Source: Sphingomonas sp. dw_22 (GTDB taxonomy: Bacteria > Pseudomonadota > Alphaproteobacteria > Sphingomonadales > Sphingomonadaceae). Taken from it: a DNA stretch of 64,000 nt. The position numbers were made by a program, and so were the translations under genes. Positions 57,366-64,000 of the stretch are shown here, piece by piece. The notes beneath the pieces are model-generated. The model was not told the DNA's origin, did not search any database, and saw nothing but the letters and a program-made list of their open reading frames with translations. Position 1 is the first letter of the stretch, and each line of letters begins with the position of its first letter. The stretch spans positions 1 through 64,000 of the forward strand of contig NZ_JAAVVE010000014.1 of the NCBI RefSeq assembly GCF_018449795.1, read 5' to 3'.

Positions 57366-58508
57366 CTATCGCGGCTGGGGATAGGGCATGATCAGCTTGC
57401 CGTCGGGCGCGGCGGTGAAGGTGGTCTGGCTCGGATAGGCGAAGCTGATCCCCTCCTCGGCAAAGCGGCGCAGGATCGCGGTGGCGATGCGGTCGCGGAT
57501 CGGGTGGGCGACGTTCCAGTCGCCGCTCGGCACCTCGGCGATCAGCTCATAGTCGAGCGTGCTCGCGCCGAACGCGGAAAAGCCGTTGCGCACGGCCGCC
57601 GCGCCGTTCGCCTCGACGATCTCCTTCAGCAGGGCCGGTATGCGATCGAGCGTTTCGGGCGCCGTCTCATAGGCGATGCCCAGCATGAAGGGCAGGCGGA
57701 TCCTGATCCGGTCGGTAAGGTTGTGCAGCTCCTTGTCGAGCAACTGGCGGTTCGAGATGATGTGCAGCTCGCCGTCGAAGGCGCGGATGCGCGTCGATTT
57801 GAGGCCGATGGTCTCCACCGTGCCGGTGGTATTGTCGAACCGGATATTCTCGCCGACGCGAAAGGGGCGGTCGAACAGGATGGACAGTGCGGCGATCAGA
57901 TCGCCCACCACGCCTTGCGCGGCAAGGCCGATGGCGATGCCGCCCACGCCCAGGCCGGCGATCAGGCCGGTGACGTTGACGCCGATATTGCCGAGCACCG
58001 TCACCACCGCGATCGCGAACAGCACGATCGTCACCAGCAGGCGGATGATGCCGAGTGCGCTGGCCAGCCCTTCGCCATTGGCGCTGTCGGCGCTGGTGCG
58101 GCGCTCGATCAGGCCGAAAATGACTTCGCGCACCCAGATCGCCCCCTGGAACACGGCGGCGATGGTGAACAGGAACATCACGATGCGCTCGAGTGTGAGC
58201 GGCATGTCGGCGGGGGCCGATACCAGCCGTATCGCCGTCATCAGGATGAAGAAATTACCTGTCTTCGAGATTGTTCGGCCCAATATTCCCGGCCAGCCCG
58301 TCACGCCGTCGCGCCGCTTGCAAAGGCGCATCGCCCAGGCGCGGGCGGCGTGCAGCACCACCACGATCACGGCGGCTATTCCGGCGGCGATCAGGATGTT
58401 GAGCCAGCTTTCCTTCACCCAATCGATCGACTGGATGAAGAGCGAATGCGTCTCGGCCTGCAGGTCGGTGTTGGGCCGGATCGGGAAGACGGAGTTCTTG
58501 ATGCTCAT
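57366..58508 (-). CDS. Mechanosensitive ion channel (MscS family)
   Basis: The 380-aa protein has several N-terminal helices, the pore helix VTGLIAGLGVGGIAIGLAAQGVVGD (A/G-rich, as in MscS TM3) and the FDRPFRVGENIRFDNTTGTVETIGL beta domain. It opens under membrane tension to protect against osmotic shock. ATG 58508 gives the start; it is 8 bases after the topoisomerase stop, so the two genes are probably one transcript. Confidence 0.92.
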   Translation of the reverse strand: MSIKNSVFPIRPNTDLQAETHSLFIQSIDWVKESWLNILIAAGIAAVIVVVLHAARAWAMRLCKRRDGVTGWPGILGRTISKTGNFFILMTAIRLVSAPADMPLTLERIVMFLFTIAAVFQGAIWVREVIFGLIERRTSADSANGEGLASALGIIRLLVTIVLFAIAVVTVLGNIGVNVTGLIAGLGVGGIAIGLAAQGVVGDLIAALSILFDRPFRVGENIRFDNTTGTVETIGLKSTRIRAFDGELHIISNRQLLDKELHNLTDRIRIRLPFMLGIAYETAPETLDRIPALLKEIVEANGAAAVRNGFSAFGASTLDYELIAEVPSGDWNVAHPIRDRIATAILRRFAEEGISFAYPSQTTFTAAPDGKLIMPYPQPR

Positions 58509-58516
58509 GCGGTCGT

Positions 58517-59536
58517 TCAGGCTGCCTTGGCTTGCGGGACTGCGGTTTCGCGGGATTCGAGAAAGGCGATCAGGCCGCGCTCGTAGCGGCTGAGGTAGCG
58601 GGTCGCGCGCGGCAGGTGCAAGTGCTCGCGGAACGCGGCCTGGGCTTCGCGATCCCTGGCGAGATGGATCAGCCGCGGGTGGACATAGGATTTGCGGGCG
58701 ATGGCGGGGGTGTTGCCCAGCGCTTCGGTGACGGGATCGAGCATCGCCTTGATGCTGAGATATCCTTCCGCCTCCGCCAGCGCCTCGAACGCGACGACGC
58801 TGGCGCCCCAGGTGCGGAAATGCTTGGCGGTGAAATCCTCGCTCGCGGCTTCGCGGATATAGGCGTTGACGTCGGTCGAGGTGACGGGATGCGCTTCGCC
58901 CGCGGCATCGACCCAGCGGAAGAGATGCTGGCCGGGCAGATCCTGGCAACGCTTGACGAAGCGGCTGAGCGATCCGTCGGTGATCGTCATCACGCGCAGC
59001 TTGCCCGATTTGGCGCGGAACTGGAGGCGGAGCTTCTGGCCGCTCACCCGGGCGTGGCGCTTGCGCAGCGTGGTGGCGCCGAAGCTCCTGTTCGCCTGGG
59101 CATAGGCTTCGTTGCCGACGCGGATCGTGCCGAGATCGAGCAGGCGGACGACCGCGGCGACGGCCTTTTCCTTGCACAGGCCGCGCAGCTTGAGATCGGA
59201 TTCCACCTTGGCGCGCAATTTCGGGAGCGCCTCGCCGAAGCCCGCGCAGCGATCGTACTTGGCCGCCTCCTGCGCCTCGCGGAAGCCGGGGTGATAGCGA
59301 TATTGCTTGCGGCCCTTGTCGTCATAGCCGGTAGCCTGGATATGGCCGCGCGGATCGGGGCATAACCAGGCTTGGGTATAGGCCGGAGGCAGGCCGATGC
59401 CGTTCAGCCGGTCGATCTCCTCGCGATCGGTGATGCGCTTGCCTTGCGCGTCCCAATAGCCCCAGCCGTGGCGGACCTTTCGGCGCGTGATTCCGGGTTC
59501 GTGGTCATCGACATAGACGATGTCGCTCGGCGGCAT
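58517..59536 (-). CDS. DNA topoisomerase IB
   Basis: The 339-aa enzyme relaxes DNA by a 3'-phosphotyrosyl link. It begins PPSDIVYVDDHEPGITRRKVRHGWGYWD, as bacterial/poxvirus-like TopIB proteins do, and has GYDDKGRKQYRYH, LRKRHARVSG, HFRTWGASV and the catalytic tyrosine in ARKSYVHPRLI. ATG 59536 keeps it clear of the acyltransferase stop at 59544; ATG 59575 is a possible longer start. Confidence 0.9.
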   Translation of the reverse strand: MPPSDIVYVDDHEPGITRRKVRHGWGYWDAQGKRITDREEIDRLNGIGLPPAYTQAWLCPDPRGHIQATGYDDKGRKQYRYHPGFREAQEAAKYDRCAGFGEALPKLRAKVESDLKLRGLCKEKAVAAVVRLLDLGTIRVGNEAYAQANRSFGATTLRKRHARVSGQKLRLQFRAKSGKLRVMTITDGSLSRFVKRCQDLPGQHLFRWVDAAGEAHPVTSTDVNAYIREAASEDFTAKHFRTWGASVVAFEALAEAEGYLSIKAMLDPVTEALGNTPAIARKSYVHPRLIHLARDREAQAAFREHLHLPRATRYLSRYERGLIAFLESRETAVPQAKAA

Positions 59537-59543
59537 GGGGCGA

Positions 59544-60629
59544 TCAATGCGCGGATAACCCGATCGTTCCGGCATAGGCGCGGCGGCGCGGACCATTGAT
59601 CCAGCGCTGCGCCGGGCGCTCCACGAGGTGGTAGAGCGCCACCGAGGCGGCGAGCACGATCGCCAGATAGAGCGCCACGAGCGGCCAGCCGACTGCGCGC
59701 GCATCGCTGACGAAGGCGAGCTTGAAGGCATACCATAGCAGATAATGGCTGAGATAAGTCGCGTAGCTGATCTCGCCGAGATAGTGGAGCGGCGCGGCTT
59801 CCAGTGGGTTGCCGGGCCGGCCGGCGCTCAGTGCCAGCGCGAGCAGGAGCGCGGTGAAGCCGGAGGGGATGGCGAAGGTCTCGGGCAGCAGGCCGGCGCC
59901 CCAGGCGGCGAGCATCACCAGCGTGACCACCGCGCTCGCGGCGGCCGGAAGCTGCCAGCGCTCGCGCCAGCGCAGCCACAGCGCGCAGACGGCGGTGCCG
60001 CTCGCGAATTCGAGGACGCAGCGGACCAGGCCCAATTGGCTGATCTCCTGGCCGAGCTGCCACAAGCCCCGGCTGGCGAAGATCATGTGGAGCAGGAGCA
60101 GCAGCGCGCCGATCGCGGCAACGATCACGGCGGAGGGCATGCGGCGCCAGTCGATCGCCAGCGCGAGCAAGGGGAACAGCAGATAAGCGGCCAGTTCGCA
60201 CGAGATCGACCAGGCCGGATCGTTCCAGCGCAGCGTTTGCGTGAAGCCCCAGTTCTGGATCAGCGCGATGTGGAGCGGCAGTTCGGCGAAGGGGAAGGCG
60301 TCGCTGTGGCGGCCGGTGGCCAGCATCGCCAGCGCCATCAGCACCGCGAAGCCGAGCATGAACAGGTGGAGCGGCCAAATCCGGGCGATGCGGCGCCTGA
60401 GGAACGACGGCACTTCGGCAAGGCCATCGGCGCGCAGCCGCTCGGAATAGCTCAGCCAGATGACGAAGCCCGAGAGCAGGAAGAAGAAATCGACCGCCAG
60501 ATAGCCTTTCTGGAACACCGCCATCGCGGCATCGGGCAACCCGTCGATCGAGCGGCGGATGTGGAAGAGCACCACCAGCCACGCGGCCAGCCCGCGCGCC
60601 GAGGTGAGCGCCCGAAGCTCGCCCTTCAC
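59544..60629 (-). CDS. Acyltransferase 3 (OafA/YrhL-like)
   Basis: The 361-aa protein has about ten helices and the family motifs LTSARGLAAWLVVLFH near the start, AVDFFFLLSGFVIWLSY and YLGEISYATYLSHYLLWY. It could acetylate a surface polysaccharide. The start is GTG 60629, which overlaps the ligase stop (GTGA); the longer frame from 60824 reads into the ligase gene out of phase. Confidence 0.9.
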   Translation of the reverse strand: MKGELRALTSARGLAAWLVVLFHIRRSIDGLPDAAMAVFQKGYLAVDFFFLLSGFVIWLSYSERLRADGLAEVPSFLRRRIARIWPLHLFMLGFAVLMALAMLATGRHSDAFPFAELPLHIALIQNWGFTQTLRWNDPAWSISCELAAYLLFPLLALAIDWRRMPSAVIVAAIGALLLLLHMIFASRGLWQLGQEISQLGLVRCVLEFASGTAVCALWLRWRERWQLPAAASAVVTLVMLAAWGAGLLPETFAIPSGFTALLLALALSAGRPGNPLEAAPLHYLGEISYATYLSHYLLWYAFKLAFVSDARAVGWPLVALYLAIVLAASVALYHLVERPAQRWINGPRRRAYAGTIGLSAH

Positions 60630-61978
60630 GCCGCCGCCACGCGCGGCTTGCGCAGCGGGCGCCATGAGGTTTCGGCGCGCTTGCGGGCGCAATAGGTGTC
60701 GAGGCCAATCTGTGCGCCGATCAGCATGTAGATGAAGGGCTGGAAGGCGATGGCGATGAAGGTGCCGCCGAGCATGTAGATGAGGTGGCCGCTCTGCAGC
60801 GCCGAGGCGAGCGGGGCGATCCATTCCTGGCCGGGCTCGGGCTTGCGGTAGCGCTGGCGCAGCACTTCCATGCGGAAGATGCCGGCGAGATTGAGCAGCA
60901 GCCAGAGGGCGAGGCCGGGATAGCCCTGCTCGCCCAGCATCTCGAAATAGGCGCTGTGATAGGCGCGGGCGCTGTCGACCTCGAGGCTGCGGTCGACCTT
61001 GGCATTACCGCCGCCCTCGCTTTCGACCGCGACCTTCTCGTAGCGGATATGGTTCTGGCGATAGGCTTCGAAGCCGCCGCCCAGCGGGTGGGCCTTGGCA
61101 TAGTCCATCGTCCATTGCCACACGGCGAGCCGCGTCGAGGCCGAGGCATCGGCCTGATAGGTCTTGATCGTCCCCATCCGTTCGGTGAAGGCCGAGGGGA
61201 GGAAGGGCACGGCGACCAGTGCCACCGCGCCGAGCGCGCCGAGATAGACGAACTTCCGCCTGGTATCGCGCAGCATCAGCACGGCGAGTAGGACGATGCA
61301 GAGCAGCCCGGTGCGCGTCGAGGTGCCGATCGGGATCAGCAGGCAGGCGAAGACCAGCGCATAGGCGAAACTCTTCACCTTCCAGTCGGGCGGGAAGATC
61401 GTGCCGTAGCGGGTGAACCACAGGATCAGCGGGATGATCGCGATCGCCACCATCGAGATGGTGCTGCCCTCGTACAGCCCCGAATTATTGGCGACCATCA
61501 GGTTGAGCTCGCCATAGCCGCCGCCCGACAGGATCGTCTTGATGCCGCCGACGATGATGATCGAGGAGGCCGACAGGATCATGAACAGCAGCAGCGCCTC
61601 GATCCGGAGCTTGGTGCGCAGCGTGAGCGGCAGGAAGGCGGCGAAGGCGAGGGCCTTCCACACCCAGTCCCATTTGTCCCTGGCTTCCACCGGGAAATCG
61701 GCGTGCATCGTCGTGTACCAGCAATAGCCGAGCAGCAGCAGGATCAGGAACTGGCGCGGGGCGACGCGGACGTCGCGTTTGTCGTCGATCGCCAGCCAGC
61801 CGAGCAGGGCGAGCGCGGCGGCCATCATCGAGATCGGCAGCGAATTGAGCAGCAGATAGGTCAGCCGCTGCGGCGAGACGATGTCGATATAGGCATAGAC
61901 CAGCACGAACAGGAACGGCTTGCGGAAGCCGAGCCCGAAGAACGCGAACAGGAACAGGACGAAGGCATAGTCACGCAC
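60626..61978 (-). CDS. O-antigen ligase-like / XrtA-associated O-glycosylation ligase
   Basis: The 450-aa protein has about ten helices and begins MRDYAFVLFLFAFFGLGFRKP, typical of the putative O-glycosylation ligases of the exosortase A (XrtA) region. It has RTGLLCIVLLAVLML and a large loop with AHPLGGGFEAYRQN and the late RAYHSAYFEMLGEQGYPGL (Wzy_C-like). The start is GTG 61978, overlapping the end of the small upstream gene. It may join sugars to a carrier or protein. Confidence 0.87.
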   Translation of the reverse strand: MRDYAFVLFLFAFFGLGFRKPFLFVLVYAYIDIVSPQRLTYLLLNSLPISMMAAALALLGWLAIDDKRDVRVAPRQFLILLLLGYCWYTTMHADFPVEARDKWDWVWKALAFAAFLPLTLRTKLRIEALLLFMILSASSIIIVGGIKTILSGGGYGELNLMVANNSGLYEGSTISMVAIAIIPLILWFTRYGTIFPPDWKVKSFAYALVFACLLIPIGTSTRTGLLCIVLLAVLMLRDTRRKFVYLGALGAVALVAVPFLPSAFTERMGTIKTYQADASASTRLAVWQWTMDYAKAHPLGGGFEAYRQNHIRYEKVAVESEGGGNAKVDRSLEVDSARAYHSAYFEMLGEQGYPGLALWLLLNLAGIFRMEVLRQRYRKPEPGQEWIAPLASALQSGHLIYMLGGTFIAIAFQPFIYMLIGAQIGLDTYCARKRAETSWRPLRKPRVAAA

Positions 61979-62123
61979 CGGGCTTGCCCCAGCGCTTGGG
62001 CTTGCGCGGTTTGGGCGCGTCGTTGGGGCCGGGCTCGTGATCGAGATCGGGACGGCGCAGCAGCAGGAACGCGGCGAGCAGCATCAGGCCGTGGCTCAGG
62101 CCGAGCGATAGATTGTCGATCAT
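61971..62123 (-). CDS. Small membrane protein upstream of the ligase
   Basis: A 50-aa frame starts MIDNLSLGLSHGLMLLAAF, has one hydrophobic helix (LMLLAAFLLLRRP) and a basic/proline-rich C-terminus APKPRKPKRWGKPGA. Its stop TGA overlaps the ligase start by 8 bases, which supports translation. I do not know the family. It is too short for routine ORF tracks. Confidence 0.6.
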   Translation of the reverse strand: MIDNLSLGLSHGLMLLAAFLLLRRPDLDHEPGPNDAPKPRKPKRWGKPGA

Positions 62124-62206
62124 CGGGCCGCGCCGCTCCTTCCGGGGCGACCCTAGCCCGGCGCGGTTGACGCGGCGTTAAGGGCTCCGTGGCATGGAGG
62201 GCGGCG

Positions 62207-63448
62207 ATGCGCATTCTCCATATCCTGGACCATGGCCTGCCGCTCCATAGCGGCTATGCGTTCCGCACCCGCGCGATCCTGAAGGCGCAGATCGCGCGCG
62301 GATGGGACGTGGCGGCGGTGACCGGGCCACGGCATGGCGAGGCCCCGGCGGCATATGAAGTCGTGGATGGGCTGCGCTTCTTCCGCACCGAGGCGCTCGG
62401 GAGCGCGCCGCCGCCCTTCGGCGAATTCCGCGAGATCGATGCGTTCGCGCGCCGTATCCGGCAGGTGGCCGAGGAATTCCGGCCCGACGTGCTCCACGCC
62501 CATTCGCCGGTGCTCGACGCGATGGCGGCGCTGCGTGTCCGGCGCCAGCTCGGGCTGCCCCTGGTCTATGAGATCCGCGCCTTCTGGGAAGATGCGGCGG
62601 TCGGCAACGGCACCGGGCGCGAGGGGAGTCTGCGCTACCGCGTCACCAAGGCGCTGGAGACCCGCGCGGTGCGCAAGGCCGATGCGGTCGCGGTGATCTG
62701 CGAAGGGCTGCGCGGCGATCTGATCGGGCGCGGGATCGACGCGGCCAAGATCTTCGTCTCGCCCAATGGCGTCGATATGGAGATGTTCGGCGAGCCGGTG
62801 GCCCATGACGCGGCGCTGGCGGCGGAGCTGAGCTTGGAGGGGGCCGAGACGATCGGCTTCATCGGCAGCTTTTACGATTATGAGGGGCTGGACGACCTGA
62901 TCGCGGCGATGCCGGCGCTGGTCGCGGCGCGGCCGTCGATGCATCTGCTCATGGTCGGCGGCGGGCCGATGGAGGCGGCGCTCAGGGCACAGGCCGAGGC
63001 TTCGCCGGTGGCGAACCGCATCCGCTTCGTCGGACGCGTGCCGCACCAGGAGGTAGAACGCTATTACAGCCTGGTCGATGTGCTGGTCTATCCGCGCAAG
63101 GCGATGCGGCTGACCGAGCTGGTGACGCCGCTCAAGCCGCTGGAGGCGATGGCGCAGCGGAAGCTGGTCGCCGCATCCGATGTGGGCGGGCACCGCGAGC
63201 TGATTCTCGATCGCGATACCGGCACGCTGTTCGCCCCCGATGATCCCGCGGCGCTGGCGCGATCCGTCGCGCAGCTTTTTGCGGAGCGCGATCAATGGGA
63301 TGCGCGGCGGGCGCGGGCGCGCTCCTTTGTTGAAACGGAGCGGAACTGGGCTGTAAACGTTGCACGGTATGATTCTGTTTACCAAGGATTGGCCATAAGA
63401 GGCGCGATGAAGGAATCGTGGTCGCACACGCCCCCGGTGAACGCATGA
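62207..63448 (+). CDS. Group 1 glycosyltransferase, XrtA-system type
   Basis: The 413-aa GT-B enzyme begins MRILHILDHGLPLHSGYAFRTRAIL, the start of a glycosyltransferase family often found with XrtA loci. It has HAHSPVLDAMAAL, ICEGLRGDL, SPNGVDMEMF and a C-terminal PLKPLEAMAQRKLVAASDVGG with the E..G nucleotide-sugar pattern. ATG 62207 has atggaggg upstream. It is divergent from the small membrane gene and ligase and couples to the next gene (ATGA). Confidence 0.9.
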   Translation: MRILHILDHGLPLHSGYAFRTRAILKAQIARGWDVAAVTGPRHGEAPAAYEVVDGLRFFRTEALGSAPPPFGEFREIDAFARRIRQVAEEFRPDVLHAHSPVLDAMAALRVRRQLGLPLVYEIRAFWEDAAVGNGTGREGSLRYRVTKALETRAVRKADAVAVICEGLRGDLIGRGIDAAKIFVSPNGVDMEMFGEPVAHDAALAAELSLEGAETIGFIGSFYDYEGLDDLIAAMPALVAARPSMHLLMVGGGPMEAALRAQAEASPVANRIRFVGRVPHQEVERYYSLVDVLVYPRKAMRLTELVTPLKPLEAMAQRKLVAASDVGGHRELILDRDTGTLFAPDDPAALARSVAQLFAERDQWDARRARARSFVETERNWAVNVARYDSVYQGLAIRGAMKESWSHTPPVNA

Positions 63449-64000
63449 ACCTGCCGATCGCACCTCTGGCTGCCATCGTGCTGGGCGCCCTTGTTGCGCT
63501 CGGCGTGGCGGCGATGCCCGTTGCGGGGCTGGAAAGCCTGGTGATGGGCAGCGGGCTGCCCGCCGTGCTTCCCGCCGCCGAGCCGCCGCTGGGCCTGACC
63601 GCGCGGGCGGCGATGGCGCTGCTGACCGGCGGCTTCGCGGCGATCTTCACCTGGCTTGCGGCCTTCATCCTGATCGGTACCCGCAGCGTGACGCTGGGCA
63701 GGGCGCCCGAGGCGTCCGACGAGGAACTGCCCATGCCGGTGCTGCGCCGCGCCGACGCCCATCCCGACGCCCCGCCGCGCCCGCCGCTGCTCGCGACGCG
63801 CGACCTGGGGACGCCGTTCCTCGACGTGCGCGCACCGGACGCCAAAGTTGGCGCCAAAGTTGGCGAAAGTGCCGCGGAAGCGAAAAAGCCCGAGGTTCCG
63901 GTCGAGCAGCCGCTGCCGCAGGATCTGGAACAGCCGCTCGCGGCGTTCGATCCGGCCGCGATCCGCGCCGTGCCGATGCCGCCGCCGATCAAGCTGCCGC
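63445..64000 (+). CDS. Membrane protein, hypothetical (cut at window end)
   Basis: At least 185 residues are visible: two hydrophobic helices (APLAAIVLGALVALGVA; AMALLTGGFAAIFTWLAAFIL) then a long acidic/proline-rich region without clear domains. A 12-base unit (gccaaagttggc) is repeated in tandem at 63841-63864, giving AKVGAKVG. It starts by an ATGA overlap with the glycosyltransferase gene; the 3' end lies beyond the window. No family is recognised. Confidence 0.75.
   Translation, partial: MNLPIAPLAAIVLGALVALGVAAMPVAGLESLVMGSGLPAVLPAAEPPLGLTARAAMALLTGGFAAIFTWLAAFILIGTRSVTLGRAPEASDEELPMPVLRRADAHPDAPPRPPLLATRDLGTPFLDVRAPDAKVGAKVGESAAEAKKPEVPVEQPLPQDLEQPLAAFDPAAIRAVPMPPPIKLP

Noticed and set aside
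63841..63864. CRISPR-like repeat
   Set aside because: There are only two adjacent 12-base copies with no spacers; they are in-frame codons within the last gene.

Overview
The window looks like chromosomal DNA of a Sphingomonas-type alphaproteobacterium. The evidence is high GC, dense gene packing with many TGATG, ATGA and GTGA start/stop overlaps, the sphingan-like order of the exopolysaccharide (EPS) genes, PEPxxWA-type sorting tags with an exosortase of the XrtV type, a split glycine decarboxylase (GcvPA/GcvPB), and short GC-rich intergenic palindromes. The identification rests on gene content and motifs only; no database search was run.

Layout. 1-3870 is housekeeping: the 3' end of putA, then rnhA, thrB and ispH, an inverted-repeat-rich gap, and a lipoprotein. 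3961-8842 is a glycine-cleavage operon (gcvT-gcvH-gcvPA-gcvPB) behind a tandem glycine riboswitch, with a ~124-nt hairpin between gcvH and gcvPA. 8884-12223 holds small membrane proteins, two methyltransferase-like proteins and a DMT permease. 12314-40894 is a large EPS and protein-sorting locus. 40895-62123 is mostly housekeeping: proS, a 2OG-oxygenase-like gene, a second PEPxxWA-type protein, glpD, rnr, an ABC exporter, PHA depolymerase, glucokinase, thiolase, a MaoC hydratase, an MscS channel, topoisomerase IB and an acyltransferase. 60626-64000 carries genes of the kind usually linked to a different exosortase (XrtA): an O-glycosylation-ligase-like polymerase, a group 1 glycosyltransferase, and a membrane protein cut by the window edge.

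How the EPS locus may work (inference). RmlB and RmlD make dTDP-rhamnose, although RmlA and RmlC are not in the window. A priming hexose-1-phosphate transferase starts a repeat unit on undecaprenyl phosphate. Two GT2 enzymes and a split Alg14/Alg13-type enzyme extend it. A Wzy/ligase-like protein polymerises it, and a Wzz-like co-polymerase, a CpsD-like ATPase with an altered P-loop, a Wza-like export protein and an outer-membrane barrel export it. The barrel - Wza - Wzz - CpsD - exosortase - EpsI order, followed by HlyD/HlyB-type genes and the priming transferase, matches the F-D-C-E-M-N-atr-B order of gellan/sphingan clusters as I recall it. This suggests that sphingan 'M' and 'N' are an exosortase and EpsI. 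A HlyB/HlyD type I secretion pair, a small putative XrtV accessory protein, an AAA ATPase, an EpsD-type PPIase lipoprotein and two beta-helix proteins are embedded in the same locus, so polysaccharide export, type I secretion and C-terminal protein sorting appear to be physically combined.
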